NCBI RefSeq assembly: GCF_009749385.1
Contig: NZ_WBIN01000006.1
Coordinates: 186,001-250,000 of the forward strand
DNA length: 64,000 bases
Origin: Agromyces allii
GTDB taxonomy: Bacteria; Actinomycetota; Actinomycetes; Actinomycetales; Microbacteriaceae
Reading direction: 5' to 3'
Part shown: positions 38,367-46,912 of the stretch, one piece after another
Layout: the number at the start of each line of letters is the position of its first letter
Position numbering within the stretch: position 1 is the first letter of the stretch
The notes under the pieces: generated by a model
What the model was told of the DNA's origin: nothing
The model's database searches: none
What the model saw: only the letters and a program-made list of their open reading frames with translations
Made by a program: the position numbers and the translations under genes

Positions 38367-39263
38367 TCAGTCGGCCTTCGTGCCGCCGAACGCGTGGCGG
38401 GCGAGCGAGCGAAACCCCTTGGCGTCCTTTGCGAGCACGGCCTTCGGGAGGTCGGCCGCGGCGTGGAGGCGAGAGGTGAGGTGCAGGCGCGCAGCACGTG
38501 CGGCGTGATTCCAGCCGAGCGCCGAGAGATCGCGCGCGGCCTCGCCGAACACCACGCGCTCCTGTGCGAACTTGGATCCGTCGGGCGCGGTCACGGCCGA
38601 GACGCTCTCGGAGTGACGGCGGTACTGGAACACCACGTCGTCATCGACGACGAGCGATCCGCCGTCCTTCGCGAGTTCGAGGAGCATCGCGAGGTCCTGC
38701 ACGACGTCGAGGTCGGTGCGGAACTCGTGCTTGCGGAGGCGCTCGACGTTCCAGGCGAGCGAAGGGAAGTAGGTCCAGTTGCCACGCAGTAGGCTCTTGG
38801 CCATCGTCTCGCCCTCGATGACCCGGATGCCGGAGCCTCGCGGCTCGTACATCGCCTTGACGCGGTCGGCGAGGGGGCGGTGCAGCGCACCGTCGGAGTC
38901 GATGACCTCGACCCCGGGCTGGATCACGGCCGCACTCGGGAACCGGGCGGCGAGCGAGTTCACACGGGCGACGTAGCCGGGCAGCATGATGTCGTCGCAG
39001 CCCATGATCACCGCAAACGGGTTCTGCATGAGCCCGACGCACTTGCGGTAGTTGCGGCTCGGGCGCAGGTTCACCTCGTTGCGGAGGTAGGTGACGCGCG
39101 GGTCGTCGATCGCGGAGGCCCATTCGCCGGCGCTGAGGTCGGGGTAGACGTCGTCGACGATGACGAGTCGCCAGTCGGGATCGGTCTGCGCCAGCACGCT
39201 CTGGACCGCGAGCTTGAAGTGGTCGATGCGACCGTAGAACGGCATCATGATGTCGAGAGTCAC
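38367..39263 (-). CDS. Family 2 glycosyltransferase
   Basis: Encodes a 298-residue GT-A enzyme beginning TLDIMMPFYGRIDHFKLAV, with RLVIVDDVYPDLSAGEW, NLRPSRNYRKCVGL and the metal site MGCDDIMLPGYV; later DVVQDLAMLLELA supplies an acidic residue for base catalysis. GTG 39263 is the first in-frame start after a stop-free region; GACGAT lies 6 nt before it. Related to capsule/rhamnan transferases; donor unknown. It diverges from the operon at 39431. Confidence 0.86.
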   Translation of the reverse strand: MTLDIMMPFYGRIDHFKLAVQSVLAQTDPDWRLVIVDDVYPDLSAGEWASAIDDPRVTYLRNEVNLRPSRNYRKCVGLMQNPFAVIMGCDDIMLPGYVARVNSLAARFPSAAVIQPGVEVIDSDGALHRPLADRVKAMYEPRGSGIRVIEGETMAKSLLRGNWTYFPSLAWNVERLRKHEFRTDLDVVQDLAMLLELAKDGGSLVVDDDVVFQYRRHSESVSAVTAPDGSKFAQERVVFGEAARDLSALGWNHAARAARLHLTSRLHAAADLPKAVLAKDAKGFRSLARHAFGGTKAD

Positions 39264-39372
39264 CCGTCAATCGTCCCATGGCCCGGCAGGCGTCCCGACC
39301 GCGCACCGAGGCCTGCGCAGCGGCATCCGGACGTCGACGGTCGCGTGGAGGCGAGGCTCACGGGGCTGACGG

Positions 39373-39378
39373 TATCCT
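39373..39378 (+). promoter_or_regulatory. -10 element of the 39431-43627 operon
   Basis: TATCCT fits TANNNT and gives a leader of about 45 nt that carries GAAGGGA (39413-39419) before ATG 39431. Confidence 0.4.
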
Positions 39379-39430
39379 TGAACACCGACGCCGCCGATCT
39401 CCGGAAGCGTGTGAAGGGATGCGACCTGAG

Positions 39431-41425
39431 ATGACGTGGCTCGATCTTGCGTGGGCGTCGACCGTCGCTGCGGCGATCGTGGTGCTCCCCGGATTGCTCC
39501 TCGCCCGAGCGGTCGGGCTCCGCGGCGTGTGGATGTGGGGGCTCTCCGCACCGTTCTCGGTGACGGCTATCGCCTTGGCCGCACTCGTCGCGCCGTTCAT
39601 CGGGCTCACCTGGTCGTGGATCCCCGCCGTGCTGTTCACGGTGGTGCTCGCCGCGGCGCTCTGGGGTGCGCGGTGGCTGACGGTGACCCGCCGAGCCCGT
39701 GCGGTCGACGCCTCCGCCGATGCCGCGGCATCCGGATCGGTGACCGCAGGCGCGCGCACCGCCGGCTCGTGGGCCTTCGCCGTCGGCGTGCTGCTCGCTG
39801 CCGCCATGATCGCGGTCAGGTCGGTGCAGATCATCGGCGAACCCGGAGGCATCTCCCAGACCTTCGACAACATCTACCACCTGAACGCGGTGCGCTTTAT
39901 CCTCGACACCGGCAGCGGTTCGCCGCTCGATGTCGGTGCGATGACCTCGGCGGGGCTCTGGTTCTATCCCGTCGGCTGGCACGATGTCGCGACCCTCGTG
40001 GTGCAGTTGACCGGGGTCACGATCCCGGTCGCGGTGAACACCACGTGGATCGTCTTCTCGGCGGTCGCCTGGCCGCTCGGCATCGTCCTGCTCGCGCGGG
40101 TGCTCGGCGGTTCGAAGCCGGCCGTCGCCATCAGCGCGGGTCTCGCCGCCGCTTCGATCCCGGCGTTCCCGTACCTCCTCGTCGACTACGGCGTGCTCTA
40201 CCCCTACCAGGCGGGAGTCGCGCTCGTGCCGGCGGCGGTCGCCGCGACGGTCGCCCTCTTCCGGCTCGGGCGCGACTCGACCGGCCTCGATCCCGTGTGG
40301 TCGGCGGTCGCGCTCGCCGGTGCGCTCCCCGCTCTCGCGCTCACGCACCCCGGCGCGTTCATGGCCTGGCTGGCGTTCTCGCTGCCGATCGCCGTGATCG
40401 CGCTGATCCGCCTGCTCAGGTCGGGCGCCGCCGCGCGCAGCAGGATCATCGCCGTCGCCGGCTTCGCCGCCTATCTGCTGATCGGGTTCGTCGCGATCCG
40501 AGTGCTGCGGCCCCCGCTCGAGGCGACCCTCTGGCCGGCGATCGGACTCGCCGGGCAGGCCCTCGGCGAGGTCATCACGGTCTCGATGTACCACACGCCG
40601 ATCGCCGAGGTCGTCGCGATCGCGATGATCACGGGCGTCGTGTTCGCCGCGATCCGCCGACGCTCGGCCGACTGGATCGCGATGTCGCTGCTCGCGGTCG
40701 CCGGCACGCTGTACATCATCGTCGCCGGCGTCTCGAGCGCCACGATCCGCAACCTCATCACGGCGTCCTGGTACAACAACACGCCCCGCCTCGCGGCGCT
40801 GGTCGTCATCGCCGTGGTTCCGCTCGCGGCGATCGGCGTCGCGGGCCTCTGGCAGAAGCTCACCGAGTCCCGCGTCTACGACCGCCTCGTCGCGAGCCGC
40901 GGCCGGGTGCTGCGCGTCGTCGTCGCCGCGCTGGCGATCGTGCTGCTCGGTCTCTCGATGCAGGGCCGCAGCATTGCGGGTGCCGTCGACGGTGCGAGCA
41001 AGTCCTACCGCATCACGCCGAAGTCGGCGCTCATCAGCTCCGACGAGCTCAGGCTGCTCGAAGAGCTGCCCGCCCTCGTACCGGAGGATGTCGCGATCGC
41101 CGGAAGCCCGTGGACGGGCGCCGGACTCGCGTACGCCATCAGCGACCGGCGCGTGCTCATGCCGCACACGCTCATGGACATCTCCGACGACATCGAGATC
41201 ATCAACGACGAACTCGACGAGGCCGATGCCGGCGCAGCCCTCTGCGCAGCGCTCGACGCCGAGAACGTCGGGTTCGTGCTCGACTTCGGCTCGCGCGAGG
41301 TACACGGCGGCGAGCACGTCTTCACGGGCTTCGACGACCTCGCGACCTCCGACTCGGTGCGACTCGTGCGAGAGATCGGCGATGCCCGCCTGTACGAGAT
41401 CACGGCGTGCGGAGGACTCGAATGA
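39431..41425 (+). CDS. DUF6541-like polytopic membrane protein (possible GT-C enzyme)
   Basis: Encodes 664 residues with about 13-14 TM helices and a roughly 120-residue C-terminal extracytoplasmic part. The first loop contains the acidic pair in QTFDNIYHLNAVRFIL, the kind of Asp-containing loop that serves catalysis in GT-C enzymes using polyprenyl-phosphate sugars. The C-terminal domain (from ITPKSALISSDELRLLEEL) resembles that seen after the membrane part in DUF6541 proteins. ATG 39431 is preferred to ATG 39419 because GAAGGGA abuts the latter. It is coupled (ATGA) to a polyprenyl-phosphate GT gene, supporting a flipped lipid-linked sugar route; substrate unknown. Confidence 0.8.
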   Translation: MTWLDLAWASTVAAAIVVLPGLLLARAVGLRGVWMWGLSAPFSVTAIALAALVAPFIGLTWSWIPAVLFTVVLAAALWGARWLTVTRRARAVDASADAAASGSVTAGARTAGSWAFAVGVLLAAAMIAVRSVQIIGEPGGISQTFDNIYHLNAVRFILDTGSGSPLDVGAMTSAGLWFYPVGWHDVATLVVQLTGVTIPVAVNTTWIVFSAVAWPLGIVLLARVLGGSKPAVAISAGLAAASIPAFPYLLVDYGVLYPYQAGVALVPAAVAATVALFRLGRDSTGLDPVWSAVALAGALPALALTHPGAFMAWLAFSLPIAVIALIRLLRSGAAARSRIIAVAGFAAYLLIGFVAIRVLRPPLEATLWPAIGLAGQALGEVITVSMYHTPIAEVVAIAMITGVVFAAIRRRSADWIAMSLLAVAGTLYIIVAGVSSATIRNLITASWYNNTPRLAALVVIAVVPLAAIGVAGLWQKLTESRVYDRLVASRGRVLRVVVAALAIVLLGLSMQGRSIAGAVDGASKSYRITPKSALISSDELRLLEELPALVPEDVAIAGSPWTGAGLAYAISDRRVLMPHTLMDISDDIEIINDELDEADAGAALCAALDAENVGFVLDFGSREVHGGEHVFTGFDDLATSDSVRLVREIGDARLYEITACGGLE

Positions 41426-42207
41426 CCGGCAGTGCACAGGATGAGCCGGGCGCCGTTGATATGCTCGACCCCATCATGATTGACTCGCTCGGGCGTGTAC
41501 TGGTCATCGTCCCGGCGTGGAACGAGCAGGCCAACGTCGGCAACACCGTGCGCGAGATCCTCGACCGCACCACCGGCCTCGACGTCGTCGTCATCGACGA
41601 CGGATCGACTGATCGCACCGCCGCAGTTGCACGCGAGGCCGGCGCGACCGTGATCGCGCTGCCGTTCAACCTCGGTGTCGGCGGTGCCATGCGCGCCGGC
41701 TTCACCTACGCGCAGCGGCACGACTACGACGCGGCGATCCAGGTCGACGCCGACGGGCAGCACGATCCCGCCGAGATCGGCCGCGTGCTCGACGGACTCC
41801 GCGAGTCGGACATCTCGATCGGCGCCAGGTTCGCCGACAAGGGCGACTACTCGGTCAAGGGCCCGCGGCGCTGGGCGATGCTCTTCCTCGCCGGCGTGAT
41901 GTCGAGGGTCGCGGGCACGCGACTCACCGACGTGACCTCGGGATTCCGAGCGGCCAACCGTCGAGCCATCGATCAGTACGTGCGCTACTACCCGGCCGAG
42001 TACCTCGGCGACACGCTCGACTCGCTCGTCGCCGCGGTGCACTCCGGGCTCTCGGTCACCCAGGTCCCGGTCGCGATGCGCCAGCGCATGCACGGCAACC
42101 CGAGCCAGAACCCCATCGGGGCGAGCATCTACCTGTTCCGGTCGATCTTCGCGCTGGGCCTCGCGCTGATGCGACCCGGCAAGACCACGGGAGGTCAGAC
42201 CGCGTGA
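41422..42207 (+). CDS. Dolichol-phosphate-mannose-synthase-like GT2
   Basis: Encodes a 261-residue enzyme. The GT2 core begins RVLVIVPAWNEQANVGNTV, with DVVVIDDGSTDRT, NLGVGGAMRAGFTYA and the metal motif QVDADGQHDPAEI, the DPMS/polyprenyl-phosphate glycosyltransferase pattern (GtrB-type without C-terminal helices); LTDVTSGFRAANRRAI and the RQRMHGNPSQN basic motif match this group. It likely loads a sugar onto undecaprenyl phosphate for the membrane protein encoded before it. Start and stop both overlap neighbours, and the next gene (DUF2304) is a known companion of this GT2 type. Confidence 0.88.
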   Translation: MTGSAQDEPGAVDMLDPIMIDSLGRVLVIVPAWNEQANVGNTVREILDRTTGLDVVVIDDGSTDRTAAVAREAGATVIALPFNLGVGGAMRAGFTYAQRHDYDAAIQVDADGQHDPAEIGRVLDGLRESDISIGARFADKGDYSVKGPRRWAMLFLAGVMSRVAGTRLTDVTSGFRAANRRAIDQYVRYYPAEYLGDTLDSLVAAVHSGLSVTQVPVAMRQRMHGNPSQNPIGASIYLFRSIFALGLALMRPGKTTGGQTA

Positions 42208-42647
42208 TCGTCTTCTTGGGCATCGCCCTCGCGCTCGTCCTCGTGAGCATCGTCGTGTACATGCTCCTCACCCGCAAGCTGCGCGAGAAGTACGCGTTCT
42301 TCTGGATCGTGATCGGCCTCGTCGTGCTCGTGCTCGGCATCTTCCCGCAGCTGCTCGAGGGCCTCACCCTCGCGCTCGGGGTCCAGGTGCCGTCGAACCT
42401 GCTCTTCTCCCTGGCGATCGTGCTGCTGCTCGGCGTGAGCCTGCACCTGTCGTGGGAGATCTCGCAGGCCGAAGACGAGATCCGGCGCGTCGCCGAAGAG
42501 ACGGCGCTGCTGAACACCGAGGTCGAGCGGCTCTCGGCCCGCCTCGATGCCCTCGAGGGCGCCGGGCGCGCAGAACGCGTCGAGCTTCCGTCGTCCGACG
42601 AGGTTGCGGAGGGCTCGCGAGGGCGTGACGAGGACCGATCCCGGTGA
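42204..42647 (+). CDS. DUF2304 small membrane protein
   Basis: Encodes 147 residues: three TM helices (about 2-21, 32-50 and 64-83) followed by a coiled-coil tail (EISQAEDEIRRVAEETALLNTE) and an acidic end. DUF2304 proteins of this size typically accompany polyprenyl-phosphate GT2 genes and may form the missing membrane part. GTG start overlaps the GT2 stop (GTGA), and the stop overlaps the next GTG, so expression is stoichiometric with its neighbours. No catalytic residues are apparent. Confidence 0.85.
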   Translation: MIVFLGIALALVLVSIVVYMLLTRKLREKYAFFWIVIGLVVLVLGIFPQLLEGLTLALGVQVPSNLLFSLAIVLLLGVSLHLSWEISQAEDEIRRVAEETALLNTEVERLSARLDALEGAGRAERVELPSSDEVAEGSRGRDEDRSR

Positions 42648-43627
42648 TCGGCTCGCCGCGCGACGCCGGCATCCACGTGGTGATCTCGGCGTTCCGGCCC
42701 GAACCAGACCTGCTCGCCGGCATCGCGGAGCTGCACGGGAACGTCGACTCGGTGATCGTCGTCGACGACGGCAGCGGCAGTTCGGCCGATGACGTGCTCG
42801 CCACGATCGAAGCGGCCGGTGCGACCGTGCTGCGGTTGCCCGAGAACTCCGGAATCGCCGCGGCCCTGAACGCGGGCATCGAGCACGCCCGCTCGCTCGG
42901 CGCCGGCCACGTGCTCACGCTCGATCAGGATTCGCGCCTGCCCGCGGCATCCGTCGCCGAACTGCTCGCGGCCCTCGAACAGGCGACCGAACGCGGCCAC
43001 GCCGCGGCGTTCGCGGTGCCCGAGATGTTCGCCTCGGTGAGCCAGGTCGCCTCCCGGGCCGAGGACGGCACCCTGCTCACGCGCCACTCGATCCAGTCGG
43101 GCATGCTCGTGCCCGTGACGACCTTCGAGGCCGTCGGAACCCTGCGCGCAGACCTGTTCATCGACCTCGTCGACACCGAGTTCGAACTGCGCTGCACGTC
43201 GGCCGGCCTCGTCGGCGTCGCCGCACCCGGCGTTCGGCTGCCGCACTCGCTCGGCGCCGCCTACGAGCGGCCCACCTGGTTGCGGCTCGTCACCTTCGGG
43301 CTCGGGCCGAAGGACGTCACGCTCAGCACGCCGTTCCGGTACTACTACCGCGTGCGCAACCGCATCGTCGTGAACCGCGAGTTCCGCCGCACGCAGCGGG
43401 CCTGGATCGCGCGGGACACGCTCGTCGAGGTGCTGCACTTCGTCGTCGCGGCGACCCTCGCGCGCCCGCGACGCGCGCTCTGGCGGCTCTACCGCGCGGC
43501 CATCTCCGACGCGCGCGCCGGACGCATGGGCCGCGCCTCGGAGGCCTCGATGCAGGATGCCGCGGGCATCCGCTGGGCGACGCCCCGGGTGCAGCGGCTC
43601 GACGACGCCCCGCTCGTCGAGGGCTGA
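42644..43627 (+). CDS. Rhamnosyltransferase-like GT2
   Basis: Encodes 327 residues with GT2 motifs IHVVISAFRPEPDLL, VIVVDDGSGSS, LPENSGIAAALNAGIEHA and LTLDQDSRLPAAS, the DQDS metal motif typical of rhamnosyltransferases, with FIDLVDTEFELRC as catalytic acid region. dTDP-rhamnose from rfbA-D would be the obvious donor, but this is inference. GTG start overlaps the DUF2304 stop. The gene ends 29 nt before the convergent flippase gene, with a short hairpin (CCGACC/GGTCGG, 43636-43653). Confidence 0.85.
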   Translation: MIGSPRDAGIHVVISAFRPEPDLLAGIAELHGNVDSVIVVDDGSGSSADDVLATIEAAGATVLRLPENSGIAAALNAGIEHARSLGAGHVLTLDQDSRLPAASVAELLAALEQATERGHAAAFAVPEMFASVSQVASRAEDGTLLTRHSIQSGMLVPVTTFEAVGTLRADLFIDLVDTEFELRCTSAGLVGVAAPGVRLPHSLGAAYERPTWLRLVTFGLGPKDVTLSTPFRYYYRVRNRIVVNREFRRTQRAWIARDTLVEVLHFVVAATLARPRRALWRLYRAAISDARAGRMGRASEASMQDAAGIRWATPRVQRLDDAPLVEG

Positions 43628-43635
43628 CCGCCGCA

Positions 43636-43653
43636 CCGACCACGACCGGTCGG
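43636..43653. terminator. Short hairpin between convergent genes
   Basis: CCGACC/GGTCGG with a 6-nt loop, 9 nt after the GT2 stop and 3 nt before the flippase stop. Confidence 0.4.
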
Positions 43654-43655
43654 GG

Positions 43656-44924
43656 TCACCAGCTGCTCGGCGAGCCCTCGACCTCGGCCGTCTGCACCGT
43701 CACCGGATGCGGTGCGGGCGTGCCGATCAGGCGCAGACCCGGCACGACCAGGATCAGCAGCGAGGTCAGCTCGGCGGCGGCCACACCGGCCGCGACGACG
43801 GCCTCGTAGCCGTTGACCGAACCGATCGTCATGATCGTCACGCCGACGACCGACGCGGTGAGGGTCGTGGCGAGCACGAACCGGTAGCGGCCGTGGGGGA
43901 TCAGGATGTTCCGGATGAACGGGGTCGCGCTCGAGATGGCGAAGAACGCGACGCCGAAGAGCACGCAGGTCAGCCCGTTCGCGGCCACGTCGGCGCCGAA
44001 GATGAAGCCGGAGGCCCACGGGCCGAGCACGGCGAGCCCGACCGCGCCGAACACGCCGAGGCCGAGATGGGCGAAGATCGCGGCCCGATGACGTCGCACG
44101 GGGCTCGTCGCGTCGGGCTCGAGCACCCACGCCTGGAACGCGTTGCCGAGCGCGATGACGGCCAGCACGCCCACCCGGTAGAGCCGGTCGGCCGAGGCGA
44201 ACGAGCTCGCCTGCGCGGGCGGCAGGCCCGCCGTCGCGATCGGCACGGGCGTGGTGCCGTACGCGTTGCCTGCGGCGTCGATCGCCGCGGTCGGGAGGAG
44301 TTCGCGGAGCACGCGGAAGCCGCGGCCGAGGCCCACGCGCGGCCCGGACGCCCCGCGGAGGTTGCGGACCGCGTGCGCGGCGGCCGCGGCGACCGTGACC
44401 ACCGCGAGCACGATCGGGTAGAAGATCACCGGTCCGCCGAGGAGCAGCACCGGCATCGCGGCGAGGGCGGCCAACAGCTTCGGGCCCGCGTCGTAGAGCA
44501 TGAGGTCGATCGGGCGGGCCGCCCCGATGCAGAACCACGAGGGGGAGAGGCCGGCGAGGGTCATCGCGACGGCCATCGCGATCGACTCGAGCTTGAAGTC
44601 GCCACCGGTCACGAGCGCGGTCGCGACGATGACGAGCGGGATCGCGACGACGGTCGTGATGGCCCGCGAGACGAGGCTCTCGCGGAGGATCTGCGCGCGC
44701 CCGGCGGAATCGGTGGTGCGCGCGATGCGGACCGGACCCACCACGCCCCAGCCGAAGAAGACGACGACCATGCCGAGGATGCCGATGGACTGCCCGGCCG
44801 AGAAGTCGGCCCAGCCGCCGGGGCCGGTGACGCGGGAGATGATCGGCAGGAGCAGGAACGGGGCGAGCGCCGACAGGATCGGCGCTCCCGTGAATCCGGC
44901 TAACCTCAAGAGGACAGATCTCAT
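43656..44924 (-). CDS. Wzx-like polysaccharide flippase (MATE/MOP superfamily)
   Basis: Encodes a 422-residue protein with about 12 TM helices and no soluble domain beyond short loops. Starts RSVLLRLAGFTGAPILSALAPFLLLPIISRVTG, where the first two helices form the usual Wzx/RfbX entrance; a final AAELTSLLILVVPGLRLIG helix precedes a hydrophilic tail. Presumed to flip undecaprenyl-pyrophosphate-linked oligosaccharides. Start ATG 44924 is taken because TAGACT (minus strand, 44933-44938) lies just upstream; the open frame continues to 45026 without homology. An ABC exporter (51140-52749) is also present, so two export routes coexist. Confidence 0.87.
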   Translation of the reverse strand: MRSVLLRLAGFTGAPILSALAPFLLLPIISRVTGPGGWADFSAGQSIGILGMVVVFFGWGVVGPVRIARTTDSAGRAQILRESLVSRAITTVVAIPLVIVATALVTGGDFKLESIAMAVAMTLAGLSPSWFCIGAARPIDLMLYDAGPKLLAALAAMPVLLLGGPVIFYPIVLAVVTVAAAAAHAVRNLRGASGPRVGLGRGFRVLRELLPTAAIDAAGNAYGTTPVPIATAGLPPAQASSFASADRLYRVGVLAVIALGNAFQAWVLEPDATSPVRRHRAAIFAHLGLGVFGAVGLAVLGPWASGFIFGADVAANGLTCVLFGVAFFAISSATPFIRNILIPHGRYRFVLATTLTASVVGVTIMTIGSVNGYEAVVAAGVAAAELTSLLILVVPGLRLIGTPAPHPVTVQTAEVEGSPSSW

Positions 44925-44937
44925 CGACCGACAGTCT

Positions 44938-45735
44938 ATGTCGCTCGATCCGACACGATTCACCGGGAGCAGGTTCGACGTGGAGCATCCGAGACCACGG
45001 GTGAGCGTGTGCATGGCGACGTACAACGGCGCAGCCTACGTGCGCGAGCAGCTCGACTCGATCCTCGCCCAGCTGGCAGCGACCGACGAGGTCGTGATCG
45101 TCGACGACGCGAGCACTGACGACACGGCGGCGGTCGTCGAGGCCGTCGGCGACCCGCGCATCCGCCTCACCCGGGCGGCAGCGAACCGCGGGTACGTCCG
45201 CACCTTCGAGGCCGCGCTCGGCGCGGCCACCGGCGACGTGCTGCTGCTCGCCGACCAGGACGACCTCTGGACGCCCGGCCGGCTCGACGCGATGCTCGAC
45301 GCGCTCGACCGCTCGGGCGCGCTCGTCGTCGCCTCCAACCTCGTGGTGCTCGGCACCGAAGAGCCCCTGCCGTCGCCCGTCACCGGGCGCCCGTGGCGGC
45401 TCACGGCCGAGCAGTCCGCCGAGCACCGCCGCAACGTGCTGCGGATCATGCTCGGCGACGCCCCCTACTTCGGCTGCACCATGGGGTTGCGCCGCGACGC
45501 GCTCGCGCTCGTCACGCCGTTCCCCGAGATCCTCACCGAGTCGCACGACCTCTGGATCGCGCTGGCCGCGAACGAGGCCCGCTCGATCGTGCACGTCGAG
45601 GCGCCGACCCTGTTGCGCCGGGTGCACGAGTCGAACGCGTCGACGCCCAAGCCCCGCGGCATCCGCGCGGCCCTCGGTTCGCGCTGGCTGCTCGTGCGGC
45701 TTCGCGCCGAAGCCAGGCGGAGGCGGCGGGCCTGA
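44938..45735 (+). CDS. Family 2 glycosyltransferase
   Basis: Encodes 265 residues (ATG 44938) or 251 (GTG 44980, which follows GGGAGCAGG and keeps the whole domain). The core starts RVSVCMATYNGAAYVREQLDSIL, has VVIVDDASTDDT, NRGYVRTFEAALGAA, and the metal motif LADQDDLWTPGRLDAM, with ESHDLWIAL as the acid region; this DQDD form is typical of rhamnan and galactosyl transferases in Gram-positive wall polysaccharide clusters. The tail is Arg-rich. Divergent from the flippase with only 13 nt between ATG starts; the flippase -10 overlaps the ATG at 44938, which may argue for GTG 44980. Confidence 0.85.
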   Translation: MSLDPTRFTGSRFDVEHPRPRVSVCMATYNGAAYVREQLDSILAQLAATDEVVIVDDASTDDTAAVVEAVGDPRIRLTRAAANRGYVRTFEAALGAATGDVLLLADQDDLWTPGRLDAMLDALDRSGALVVASNLVVLGTEEPLPSPVTGRPWRLTAEQSAEHRRNVLRIMLGDAPYFGCTMGLRRDALALVTPFPEILTESHDLWIALAANEARSIVHVEAPTLLRRVHESNASTPKPRGIRAALGSRWLLVRLRAEARRRRRA

Positions 45736-45823
45736 ACGGTTTCGGCGCCCGATGCTCAGGGGCGGCCGACGCCGCACGCCAGGCGGGGGGCAGAGCGCCG
45801 ACGACGACGCCCCGACGCCTCCG

Positions 45824-46912
45824 TCAGGCCGCGACGCCGACCGGGGCGGGCTTCACAGGCCGACGCCCGCGGGCGATGCGCATGACCGGCCGCTCGACGA
45901 GGAACCAGCTCGCGGCCGCGAAGATCGCCGTGAGCACCACGGTGGCGCCGATGTAGACCGCCATGCCGTACTGGGCGAGCGCCGGCAGCATGAGGAGCTG
46001 CTGCATCGGCCACGCGTAGATGTAGAAGCCGTAGGAGATGTCGTTCTTCGCGATGAACTTCGGCTGCGGGATCACCGTCGAGAGGTACAGCAGGCCGTAG
46101 GCCATGAACGGCGCCGAGAGCTGGCCGCCCCACCGCGGGATCAGGGCGATGAGCACGACCATGATCACGAGCGAGGCGATGCCGACGGTCGCGCTCACGC
46201 CGAAGCGGCGGATCACGTAGTAGACGATCGAGCCGCCCATGAAGAACGGCAGCAGGCGCATCAGCAGCGCGAAGTCCTCGTTGAGGCCGAGGCGTCGGGC
46301 CAGGTCGATGTTCGCGTACGCGACGACGCTGAGCGCGAAGACCGCGGTGACGATGACGGGGGAGCGCCGCACCACGGCGAGCGAGCCCAGGAGCCAGATC
46401 GTCAGGTAGCAGAGGAACTCGTAGTACAGGGTCCAGAGCGAACCGTTCCACGCGTTCGGGTAGGGCACCGTCGAGAGCGTGCCGGCGATGTCGTAGTGCA
46501 CCATCTTCAGTCCGGAGTTGGCCCAGATGAAGTTCAGGGGCGTCGTCGGCGTGCTGAAGAACCCCGCGAGGGTCCCGCGTTCGACCAGTGCCGCGATCGG
46601 CGCGAACACGAGCGCCATCACGATCAGGCAGACGATGAACGCCGGGAAGATGCGCGCGATGCGGTGCACCAGGAAGTCGCCGGCCGTGTTCGTGAACCGG
46701 CTCGTCGTGATGAGGAACCCGCTGACCACGAAGAAGCCCGCGACCGCCCACCCGCCCAGGCTCTCGCCCTGGATGCTCGGCCCGCCGCCCTCGCCCGCCG
46801 TGAACCACGCATGGGCGAAGAGCACGAGGACGGCCAGGATCAGCCGGAACATGTTCAGGCTGTTGGCCCTCGCGGGGAACGGGCCGCCCGTGAGCAGTCG
46901 TGGAGCGCTCAC
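45824..46912 (-). CDS. Membrane acyltransferase (acyltransferase family 3)
   Basis: Encodes 362 residues with about ten TM helices. FRLILAVLVLFAHAWFT carries the conserved His of this family in helix 1, SLWTLYYEFLCYLTIW the second signature (WTLxxE), and ISYGFYIYAWPMQQLLML the late LYLxHxP-like motif. Such proteins O-acetylate or succinylate sugars from the cytosolic side. GTG 46912 overlaps the epimerase stop (GTGA), coupling the two genes; in-frame sequence upstream belongs to the epimerase region and is not part of this protein. Unlike the acyltransferase at 60432-62507, it has no SGNH domain. Confidence 0.88.
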   Translation of the reverse strand: MSAPRLLTGGPFPARANSLNMFRLILAVLVLFAHAWFTAGEGGGPSIQGESLGGWAVAGFFVVSGFLITTSRFTNTAGDFLVHRIARIFPAFIVCLIVMALVFAPIAALVERGTLAGFFSTPTTPLNFIWANSGLKMVHYDIAGTLSTVPYPNAWNGSLWTLYYEFLCYLTIWLLGSLAVVRRSPVIVTAVFALSVVAYANIDLARRLGLNEDFALLMRLLPFFMGGSIVYYVIRRFGVSATVGIASLVIMVVLIALIPRWGGQLSAPFMAYGLLYLSTVIPQPKFIAKNDISYGFYIYAWPMQQLLMLPALAQYGMAVYIGATVVLTAIFAAASWFLVERPVMRIARGRRPVKPAPVGVAA

